From Hymenobacter metallicola (GTDB lineage Bacteria > Bacteroidota > Bacteroidia > Cytophagales > Hymenobacteraceae), in NCBI RefSeq assembly GCF_004745645.1, contig NZ_SRMB01000005.1:1-64000 (forward strand): 64,000 nucleotides of DNA, in the 5' to 3' direction. The position numbers were made by a program, and so were the translations under genes. Positions within the stretch are counted from its first letter, which is position 1. Each line of letters starts with the position of its first letter. The notes under the pieces were generated by a model, which was not told where the DNA came from, ran no database searches, and was given only the letters and a program-made list of their open reading frames with translations. Positions 14,284 to 21,232 of this stretch are shown here, piece by piece.

Positions 14284-15478
14284 GGCAGGCCCTCTCTTTG
14301 CAGCCAACTACCAGAGTAGTGCGGAAACCTTGGTAAATCAGGGCGGCACTTCGTCGGGTAAGACCTACGGCATTCTGCAGGTACTCTTCACTAAGCTCTC
14401 CCAGCTCACTCGCCGGGTGTGCACCGTCGCCGGCCAGGACATTCCCAACCTGAAGGCCGGCGCGCTGCGGGATGCGCTGGATATCTACAATAACAGTCCT
14501 GAGTTGCAGAGCCTGATCAAGTCCTACAATAAGTCGGAGCGCATCTTCGAATTCCATAACGGCTGCGTGATGGAGTTCAAGAGTTACACCGATGCCCAGG
14601 ATGCCAAGAGCGGTAAGCGGGACTTCCTCTTTGTCAATGAGGCCCAGGGTGTAATCAAGCCCATTTACGACGAGTTGCAGCTGCGCACGAAGGAGCAGGT
14701 GTTTATTGACTACAACCCCAACGCCGAGTTCTGGGTGCATGAATCGGTTCTAGGCCAGTCCGGGGTGCAGCTCTTTATCACTGACCACCGGCACAATCCC
14801 TTCCTGCTCGACAAGCAGCGTTCCAAAATAGAGGGCCTGAAGGCCAAGGATGAGGAGTTGTGGAAGGTGTATGCCCGCGGGCTCACGGGCAAGATTGAGG
14901 GCCTGGTGCTGCGTAACTGGACGCTGTGTAACCACGAGGACATTCCGGCCGGGGCCCGCTTCCTGGGCCGTGGCATCGACTTCGGCTTCACCAACGACCC
15001 CACCACCGCCATCGACGTGTACCTGTCTGGTGGTGAGCTGTGGGTGGATGAGGTGCTCTACGAGGAGGGCCTGACCAATCCGGATATCCACCGCCGCCTG
15101 CTGGCCGAAGACCCAGCGGCCACGCTGAAGGTGACCATTGCCGACTCGGCCGAGCCCAAGAGCATCGAGGAGTTAAGGCGCCTGGGCTTCGCCAAGATTG
15201 AAGGGGCCGTGAAGGGCGCCGACTCGGTGAGCAACGGCATCGACATCCTAAAGCGCTACCACCTCAACGTCACCCGCCGCAGCACCAACCTGCGCAAGGA
15301 GCTCAGCAACTACAAATGGCGGGTAGATCGGGCCACGGGCAAGTCCACCAATGAGCCAGTCGACGCCTTCAACCACTGCATTGACCCACTGCGCTACGTG
15401 GTCCTGAATGTCCTGGGCAAGCCCCAGGCTGCCCCCATCACTCACTTCCAATCCTTCGGCACAACCCGCCGCCGCTAA
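14276..15478 (+). CDS. terminase large subunit (PBSX-type)
   Basis: This 400-residue protein packages DNA into the head. The ATPase part has a Walker A-like GGTSSGKT (about 23-30) and Walker B with FVNEAQG (Glu122 catalytic). The C-terminal nuclease has GRGIDFGFTNDPT with Asp235 as a metal ligand. Length and motifs fit PBSX/phage terminase large subunits. The start is GTG, overlapping the small subunit by 8 bp. The portal gene is not next to it but 19 kb away, which is an unusual order. Confidence 0.93.
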   Translation: MFKAGPLFAANYQSSAETLVNQGGTSSGKTYGILQVLFTKLSQLTRRVCTVAGQDIPNLKAGALRDALDIYNNSPELQSLIKSYNKSERIFEFHNGCVMEFKSYTDAQDAKSGKRDFLFVNEAQGVIKPIYDELQLRTKEQVFIDYNPNAEFWVHESVLGQSGVQLFITDHRHNPFLLDKQRSKIEGLKAKDEELWKVYARGLTGKIEGLVLRNWTLCNHEDIPAGARFLGRGIDFGFTNDPTTAIDVYLSGGELWVDEVLYEEGLTNPDIHRRLLAEDPAATLKVTIADSAEPKSIEELRRLGFAKIEGAVKGADSVSNGIDILKRYHLNVTRRSTNLRKELSNYKWRVDRATGKSTNEPVDAFNHCIDPLRYVVLNVLGKPQAAPITHFQSFGTTRRR

Positions 15479-15482
15479 GCTT

Positions 15483-16246
15483 ATGCTCGCACTTCACACC
15501 TTGCCCACCGAGTGGGGCGCTGTTACCCTGAAACAAGCAGCTGGCCTGGCTGCCCTCGGTGACGAGGCTCCCATTCAGGCCTGCCTGGCCGTGCTGCTGA
15601 ACTGCCCGCCCACGGACCTGCTCACGATGAGCCCGAAGGAATTGGGCGCGGCCCTGCATCAGGTGCTGTTCCTCTCCGAGCCCATGCCCCACCGGGAAAC
15701 ATGGGCGCGCCCCTTATCCATCATGCTTGGTGAAGTAGAGGTGCCGGTGCTCGACACGCTGGAGGACCTGACCTTCGGCCAGGCCGCCGACATCGGGGCC
15801 GCCATCCAGGAGCTAGGCGAGGATGTGCCTGCTCTGCGCCTGCGGGTGCTGGCCACTATCCTGCAGCCAGCTTACCATGGCACTGCCTACGACTCGGATC
15901 AGGTAGCCGAGGTAGAGCAGCTCTGCGGCCAGGTGCCCTTACGCGAGGCGCTACCGCTCACCGATTTTTTTTTGCCGAGTTCGACCGCATCCGCCGAGAG
16001 CACGCCAGCAAGCTCAAGCGCATCCCCCTCAGCCAAGCCGAGCGGGCCGCCAACATCGGGCAGTTCTCGCAGGAGTGGGATACGCTGGCCGTCGTGGATG
16101 CCCTGGCAGGCGGCGACAAGACGCGATGGAGCTACTTCTACCAGCTGAGCTGGGCCGAGGTCAACACGATGATTGAGCTGGAAAACCACAAAGCCTACTA
16201 CCGCCACCAGGTGCACCTGCAGCAGGAGCGGCAACAGAAACGATAA
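15483..16246 (+). CDS. structural-operon protein needing a -1 frameshift at nine T
   Basis: Frame 0 from the ATG at 15483 is good coding sequence up to LPLTDFF and then turns into a Ser/Pro-rich stretch ending at 16148 that looks non-coding. The -1 frame takes over at the T run (15965-15973) and continues with normal protein (AEFDRIRREHASKLKRIPLS...) to the stop at 16244-16246. It has no ATG start of its own. The fused product is 254 residues (163 from frame 0 plus 91). The site reads GAT TTT TTT TTG, so T TTT TTT is a classical slippery heptamer. Either programmed frameshifting, as in tail assembly chaperones, or a one-base error or mutation explains it. I do not recognise the family. Confidence 0.7.
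15965..15973 (+). other. candidate -1 slippery site (nine T)
   Basis: Nine consecutive T follow GA. Slippage by one base back moves the ribosome from GAT TTT TTT into TTT GCC GAG, the frame of the good downstream protein. Seven or ten T would give one continuous frame, so a sequencing error of one base is the alternative. Confidence 0.6.
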
Positions 16247-16249
16247 GCC

Positions 16250-16417
16250 ATGAACAACCACCGCAACCTTGCCATTCTGGTAGATCCAGACAAATCCTAT
16301 CCAGTAGCCTACACCATTAAGCAAAATGGTGAGAAAGTCTGGGGGCCTACTCAGTTGGCCGGCCGTGACCTGACGGCTCCGCAGATTCGTGAGCTTGACC
16401 GCAAAGGACTCCTCTAA
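16250..16417 (+). CDS. small hypothetical protein (55 residues)
   Basis: A short ORF starts 3 bp after the frameshift gene and ends one base before the next ATG. It encodes 55 residues beginning MNNHRNLAILVDPDKSYPVA. Tight packing and normal codon use support it. No function can be given. Confidence 0.6.
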   Translation: MNNHRNLAILVDPDKSYPVAYTIKQNGEKVWGPTQLAGRDLTAPQIRELDRKGLL

Positions 16418-16418
16418 C

Positions 16419-16634
16419 ATGAACTGCAGCGAAATCCCCTTGGCTGTAGCCACAGACTGCCAGGGCAAGCCGCTGAAGCAGGCTCCCGACTGGGAATCCA
16501 TCAGCGAGGCCAAGCGTGCCGTGGAGGCCCGCTATAGCCCCAAGAAGCGGCTCACAAAGAAAGCCGAACCATCCACCCAGGCCCGCAAAGCTGCCCGTCG
16601 TCGGGCGAAGGCAGGCCGCAAAGCCAGCCGGTAA
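16419..16634 (+). CDS. small basic hypothetical protein
   Basis: From the ATG at 16419 this gives 71 residues with a strongly basic C-terminus (KAARRRAKAGRKASR), suggesting contact with nucleic acid or packaged DNA. A start at 16389 would overlap the previous ORF. Function unknown. Confidence 0.55.
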   Translation: MNCSEIPLAVATDCQGKPLKQAPDWESISEAKRAVEARYSPKKRLTKKAEPSTQARKAARRRAKAGRKASR

Positions 16635-16636
16635 AG

Positions 16637-17020
16637 ATGGACCTCTGCCCCAATCGCCCGTCCTTCCTCACCATTTACAAGTGGTCGGAATTGCTTTCGG
16701 AAATCGACAGCAGCAAGATGCTGTATCTGTTCGCCCATGCTCCCTCGCAGCTGGCGCCGGTGGCCATGCTGCGGCTCGACATGACTGAGCCGGCCGGGTG
16801 GATTTCCTCGCTGTGGGTTCATCCTGAGCACCGCAAACGGGGCCTGGCTTCCTCCTTAATCAGCCGGGCCGTGGTGAACTGCAAAGAGCGTAGCCTGCAA
16901 ACCATCGGGCTCACCGTCCACAACGACAATGCGGATGCCCGCAAGCTGTATGAGCGGCGCGGCTTCCTGCAATACATCAATAGCCACGAGGGCTACACGC
17001 AACTAGTCAAGGTGCTATGA
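16637..17020 (+). CDS. GNAT-family N-acetyltransferase
   Basis: This 127-residue protein is a compact GNAT enzyme: motif A is WVHPEHRKRGLASSLI (about residues 56-71), which binds acetyl-CoA, and NADARKLYERRGF is the usual C-terminal motif. It would transfer an acetyl group to an amine substrate that cannot be predicted. Its place inside the structural operon, 2 bp after one gene and overlapping the next by 4 bp, means it is made late in infection. It may modify a virion or host protein. Confidence 0.85.
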   Translation: MDLCPNRPSFLTIYKWSELLSEIDSSKMLYLFAHAPSQLAPVAMLRLDMTEPAGWISSLWVHPEHRKRGLASSLISRAVVNCKERSLQTIGLTVHNDNADARKLYERRGFLQYINSHEGYTQLVKVL

Positions 17021-17217
17021 CAATCTACCACGCCATCAGTACGGCCACCTGCTCACCCGATAAGGTTGGCTCGTCCTTCAACATGCTAGTTAACCACTAC
17101 ATCACTAGCAACCCCGATAAGACTATCAACACCATTCAGCACAGCACGTGCTCCATTGGCTCCCCGATGTCGCCTTACATCCTGATTTCCGTGCAATTCA
17201 CAGCTACCGGCGCATGA
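17017..17217 (+). CDS. small hypothetical protein
   Basis: This 66-residue protein overlaps both neighbours by 4 bp (ATGA at 17017 and at 17214), good evidence for translation. It is rich in Ser, Thr and Ile. No family is recognised. Confidence 0.6.
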   Translation: MTIYHAISTATCSPDKVGSSFNMLVNHYITSNPDKTINTIQHSTCSIGSPMSPYILISVQFTATGA

Positions 17218-17654
17218 ACTACCCCATCCCTACCATCCGCGTCTGTGCTGAGCAGGCCATTCCCGGCTGCCACTTCGTCCATGGGGAGAAGGAAGAGCAG
17301 AACATCGTTGTCGACCAGCTCACGCCCACCGAGCGCGTGGTGCTGGTGGAGGATAAGATGCTGGTGACGCCTACCATTAACAAGTTCGGGCAGCGCACCA
17401 CGGTCACGTTTCAGGCCACCGTCAGCGTGTTTGCTTACTCGAACATCAACGATGATGCTGACACGCGCCTGCCGCGCATGAACGGACTGCTCACGGATGC
17501 CTTTGCTCTGCTGGCCGCCCTGGAAAAGCACCCGGCCCTGTCGAAGGTGGTGGCCCGCAACATCGTCAGCAGCTACAATGCTTTCGACGCCAACCTGGAT
17601 GGGGTGGTGATGCAGCTCGACCTCACGCCCGCCGAGCGGGCCAGCCTCTGCTAA
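17214..17654 (+). CDS. putative neck or tail-completion protein
   Basis: From the coupled ATG at 17214 this is a 146-residue protein with alternating strands and helices. Its size and its place before a connector-like gene suggest a head-tail completion or tail-terminator protein. I see no diagnostic motif. An ORF start at 17148 would overlap the previous gene. Confidence 0.5.
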   Translation: MNYPIPTIRVCAEQAIPGCHFVHGEKEEQNIVVDQLTPTERVVLVEDKMLVTPTINKFGQRTTVTFQATVSVFAYSNINDDADTRLPRMNGLLTDAFALLAALEKHPALSKVVARNIVSSYNAFDANLDGVVMQLDLTPAERASLC

Positions 17655-17657
17655 ACG

Positions 17658-18134
17658 ATGAACCTGGCCCAGTTGCTCAATACCGAAATCAACCGCACCC
17701 AGCAGGAGCTGGGCGAGAACATTGTGGCCAAGGGGCAGCGGGCTACCGGCCGCACCATTGCCGCCTTGCGCAATGAGTCGGCGCCCGAGCTGGCCCGGCT
17801 CTACGGCCCGGCCCACATCGGTGCCATGGAAGAAGGCAGCGGGCCGGCCGCCGACCCCAAGGCCAAGCCCGGCCGGGCCATGGTCGCCGATATCACCGCC
17901 TGGCTGCAGGCCCGCGGCTCGGATGCCAACCCCTGGGCCGTGGCCACTTCCATTCTGCGCCGGGGTACACGCTTGTTTCGCGGCGAGGACCCGCGCTTTG
18001 GCAAGCCCACCGGCACGCTGCGCGATGTGCTGGCCGCCAGCAAGGGCCGGCTACGGCTGGCCCTGGGGGCCGAGGTGCGCCGCTCGATTCGCTCGGAGGT
18101 GCTTTCCGGCTTCACCACTTCTACTGCCTACTAA
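17658..18134 (+). CDS. putative head-tail connector (HK97 gp10-like)
   Basis: This 158-residue protein starts with a helical segment (NRTQQELGENIVAKGQRATG), followed by GAMEEGSGP and a basic C-terminal half. The pattern of an N-terminal helix plus I-ME-G-GP resembles HK97-gp10-type completion proteins. It lies directly before the adhesin-like gene. The call is tentative. Confidence 0.45.
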   Translation: MNLAQLLNTEINRTQQELGENIVAKGQRATGRTIAALRNESAPELARLYGPAHIGAMEEGSGPAADPKAKPGRAMVADITAWLQARGSDANPWAVATSILRRGTRLFRGEDPRFGKPTGTLRDVLAASKGRLRLALGAEVRRSIRSEVLSGFTTSTAY

Positions 18135-18139
18135 GAACC

Positions 18140-20050
18140 ATGCTCTATCTCTTTGGCCTGCGCTGGGAAGCCTACAACACGGAACGCTCGGTCTATTATG
18201 ACGCAGGCCCGCCACGTCGCATCACGTTTGTGGATGCCCGAATTGAACCAGACCGGCCCCGTCTTACTCCTTCCGGGCCGCCGGATGGTGGCTACAACTT
18301 TGCCCCGGGTGCCGTTGTCCAGGAGCAGTTCTGCGAGGAAACCACAGGCATTACCATCTATGCCCAGAACGCGGCCCCTCATGCTTACCTAGCCATCGAT
18401 GCCACGGCGGCCGCCTGCGCTGCGCCCACGGCCGATACGCTCGATGTCGGCCGCACTGTGAACGGCAAGCTGGTCACCTTCACGTTTACGACCGACCACC
18501 CACCGGTGCGCTATTCGCCAAATGATGTGAACTACGGCGACACCATTACTAGCCCCTACACGCTGCAGTACACCAACGGCAGTCATACCGTGTATTTTAA
18601 GGACTCGGCCAATAGCAAACGCACCCAGACCTTTATCATCAACGTCGATACTGGCGGCGGTGGCGACCCAGACCCACGAGCAGGAGAGAAACTCTTCAAC
18701 TTCGAAACCAGCGACGGCGGGCTCTACGATGTGTATTATGAGGCCACGCCCACACGCCGCATCGTGTATTACTACAACGGCGGCGGAGAAGTAAACCGTC
18801 CCGTAGCCACCGCTGAAGAGTTAGGCTATGCCGATGGGGAGGAAATCACCTACGTCTGTGAGGCGAGTAACACCAAGGTCTTGTTTCGGGCTTCGCTGGA
18901 CAAGCCGTTTGCAGTCTTCACCGTCGAGGCCAACAGCGTCGAATGCGGCTACGTCGACTGCTCGCTGGCTGTGTCGGGTTTGCAGGTCTACCAGCCCACC
19001 CAGGCCGGTGACTTGGGCAGCTTGCGGGTGGTCGTTGCCACCGAGGCTATCAGCTTCACGGCCTCGATAACGCAGCTGGCAGATAATACGACCGAGTTTC
19101 TGACGGGCTCTTTCAGCCCGGGCCCCTTCCAGCTCTACAACATCAAGCCCGGCGCGTATCGGCTCCACCTCACGGATGCCTACGGGTGCCAGTTACCGGT
19201 AGACTATACCATCACGGCCTTTGTACCGCCGGTGGAAGATCCGGACCCGGTGCCGCCTACCCGGTGGCACGCCGTGGGTGGGCTGCTGCCCCGTCCGGCC
19301 TTGCTGGCCACGCCCGTCACGAGTCTGACCGACACGAATAACGAGGCCCGCTTCGGCTTGCATGTGGAGGTAGAGCTGACCCGTGAAGGAGACGAGCAGC
19401 CTTTCGCCCGGTTGCGAAAGACGGCCCGACAGGTAAAGGAAGTAGTCGATGTATCCACGCTGGTGCACGCCCAGCTACGGCCCGAGCTGGCCTACCCATT
19501 GGGCATTGTAACGCCCGACCGGGCCGCGTTTCTTGATTTTCGGTACCGCTACCGCGAAGTAGATGCCCTGGGCCCCTCGGACTGGGTAGAGACACTGGGC
19601 CTGCAGCGGGCCGCGCTGTGCGCCCTACCCATCGGGCCCTTCGACGACAACGACCCGGGCCTGTATGTGGCCTCGGCCCAGGACCCCGCTTACCTGGTGA
19701 TGGCCTTTCCCTCGGGGCAAGCGGTGCAATGGGTGGGCCTACCGCAGGAGGTGACCGTGTGGCTGCCGGATGCGCGCGAAGCGGACCTGTTTGCCGAGTT
19801 CGTGTACCGGGATGCGGCGGGGGCCGAGCTCGAAATCAAAACCCGAGTGGTGGCCCCGGAGCTGCCCGCCGGCGTCACCCGCATTCCCTTGCCTTCGAAC
19901 CCGCTGCCCTGCGCGGCCACCGTCACTTTTACGCTGACGGATACCGACCGCGCGTACGCTGGCAGCTGCGTGGAGGCTGGCCCGGTAGATCCGCCAACCA
20001 CCTCGCACGACTTCAATATTTCTGATCTCTCCGATAACGATTTCCGCTAA
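18140..20050 (+). CDS. large tail adhesin-like protein with an internal duplication
   Basis: This 636-residue protein has two related domains, residues about 2-93 and 184-269; both have a VYYDA/VYYEA core followed by RRI and a Cys near the end. Residues about 335-355 (KPGAYRLHLTDAYGC) match the closing motif of SprB-like adhesin repeats of Bacteroidota. The C-terminal 260 residues form another region with many strands. There is no signal peptide. Position before the fibre genes suggests a tail-tip or fibre component that contacts the host. It overlaps the next start by one base (TAATG). Confidence 0.65.
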   Translation: MLYLFGLRWEAYNTERSVYYDAGPPRRITFVDARIEPDRPRLTPSGPPDGGYNFAPGAVVQEQFCEETTGITIYAQNAAPHAYLAIDATAAACAAPTADTLDVGRTVNGKLVTFTFTTDHPPVRYSPNDVNYGDTITSPYTLQYTNGSHTVYFKDSANSKRTQTFIINVDTGGGGDPDPRAGEKLFNFETSDGGLYDVYYEATPTRRIVYYYNGGGEVNRPVATAEELGYADGEEITYVCEASNTKVLFRASLDKPFAVFTVEANSVECGYVDCSLAVSGLQVYQPTQAGDLGSLRVVVATEAISFTASITQLADNTTEFLTGSFSPGPFQLYNIKPGAYRLHLTDAYGCQLPVDYTITAFVPPVEDPDPVPPTRWHAVGGLLPRPALLATPVTSLTDTNNEARFGLHVEVELTREGDEQPFARLRKTARQVKEVVDVSTLVHAQLRPELAYPLGIVTPDRAAFLDFRYRYREVDALGPSDWVETLGLQRAALCALPIGPFDDNDPGLYVASAQDPAYLVMAFPSGQAVQWVGLPQEVTVWLPDAREADLFAEFVYRDAAGAELEIKTRVVAPELPAGVTRIPLPSNPLPCAATVTFTLTDTDRAYAGSCVEAGPVDPPTTSHDFNISDLSDNDFR

Positions 20051-21231
20051 TGGCACAATCCCTGGTAGTAAAAACCGCCGCCCAGATTCAGAGCGAACTG
20101 GCGCAGCTTAGCCTTGACCTGGGCAACACCCTGCAGTCCGGGGCCAACGTGGCGGGCCCAGTGCTCGGCGCGCTGCTCACCCGGCAAGCCAGCCTGGTAG
20201 CCGACCTGTGCACGCTGCAGGTGTCGCAAGCGGCCGCCCTGCGCTACGGCTCCGGGGCGCCGCTCAACACGCTAGGGGTGGACAACGACCTCTACCGCAA
20301 TACGCTGACCGGAGACGAGTATCAGAAGGTGAACGGGGCCTACGTGCTGCGCTTGAATATCAAGGGCCAGCCCGGCTATACGCCCGTCAAGGGCAAGGAC
20401 TACTTTGATGGAGAGGACGGCAGAGACGGCACCGTCACTTTTCTGGAAACCTATCCGCCCGATAATGAGCAGGGCGAAAACGGAGACCTGTGGATTTACA
20501 TCAACGTTACAGACAAAACGGCCTCGCACTACAAAAAGGTAAAGGGCAAGTGGCGTCTGATTGGCGTGCCCATTGGGGGGAGTAGCGCAGTTACTCCTAC
20601 CACGTACACTAGCACCTATACCACCACGGCCCAGGATTGGGTTGCCAAGTGCGGAGCAGGTACCAGTGGTGCCCCGGTGACGGCTACGAAAACAGCGAAT
20701 ACCCAGGAGGCAGCCGATGCGGCCGCCAAGGCCGAGGCCATTGCGGGCATTACCTGCGCCGTTTTTACCTCCACGCAACAGAGCTACACCGTCACGCAGG
20801 CCGACATCGATACCAAGTGCGGGGATGGCACTACGGCGTTTCAGGCCATTACCCGGAACAACAACACAGCCACGGGCAACACGCAGGCCAACGCCAATGC
20901 GGCCGGCCTAGCGGCGGCCAAAGCGGCGGCCCTGGCGGCCATCGTGTGTACGGTGCCGCCGCCCAGCTTCAACACGACCTACAACCCCGGCGACAACATC
21001 AGCACCGTGACGTGGAATGCGTTGGCTGGCGTGCTGCTCATGCTGAACCTGCCCCTGAGCACCAACACCGATACCAACCCGGCGACCATGTACGTCTTCG
21101 CCCCAGATGGTGTGACAGCGCTGGGCCAGGCCGACTACAACGGCGCCGATACGGGCGCGGTCTGCGGCATTTTCTACAACAACACGCTCTACGTGAAGAC
21201 TCTCACCAACGGCAACCTCATCCTCAGCTAA
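20050..21231 (+). CDS. tail fibre protein with DUF5977-like repeats
   Basis: This 393-residue protein starts with a helical attachment-like segment (1-75). A short collagen-like stretch (GQPGYTPVKGKDYFDGEDG, about 105-125) follows, then two tandem repeats of about 50 residues that resemble DUF5977 (roughly 187-236 and 240-297): a YTxT start, a Cys-Gly, Thr-rich strands and an Ala-rich helix ending in a Cys. The C-terminal 90 residues are probably a receptor-binding tip. It lies between two other large fibre-like genes. Confidence 0.7.
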   Translation: MAQSLVVKTAAQIQSELAQLSLDLGNTLQSGANVAGPVLGALLTRQASLVADLCTLQVSQAAALRYGSGAPLNTLGVDNDLYRNTLTGDEYQKVNGAYVLRLNIKGQPGYTPVKGKDYFDGEDGRDGTVTFLETYPPDNEQGENGDLWIYINVTDKTASHYKKVKGKWRLIGVPIGGSSAVTPTTYTSTYTTTAQDWVAKCGAGTSGAPVTATKTANTQEAADAAAKAEAIAGITCAVFTSTQQSYTVTQADIDTKCGDGTTAFQAITRNNNTATGNTQANANAAGLAAAKAAALAAIVCTVPPPSFNTTYNPGDNISTVTWNALAGVLLMLNLPLSTNTDTNPATMYVFAPDGVTALGQADYNGADTGAVCGIFYNNTLYVKTLTNGNLILS

Positions 21232-21232
21232 T

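Noticed and set aside
15965..15973. Treating the T run simply as a sequencing error and calling a pseudogene
   Set aside because: A perfect slippery heptamer in the right frame at the exact place of the switch is hard to ignore; without reads both readings stay open, so I reported a frameshift gene with limited confidence.
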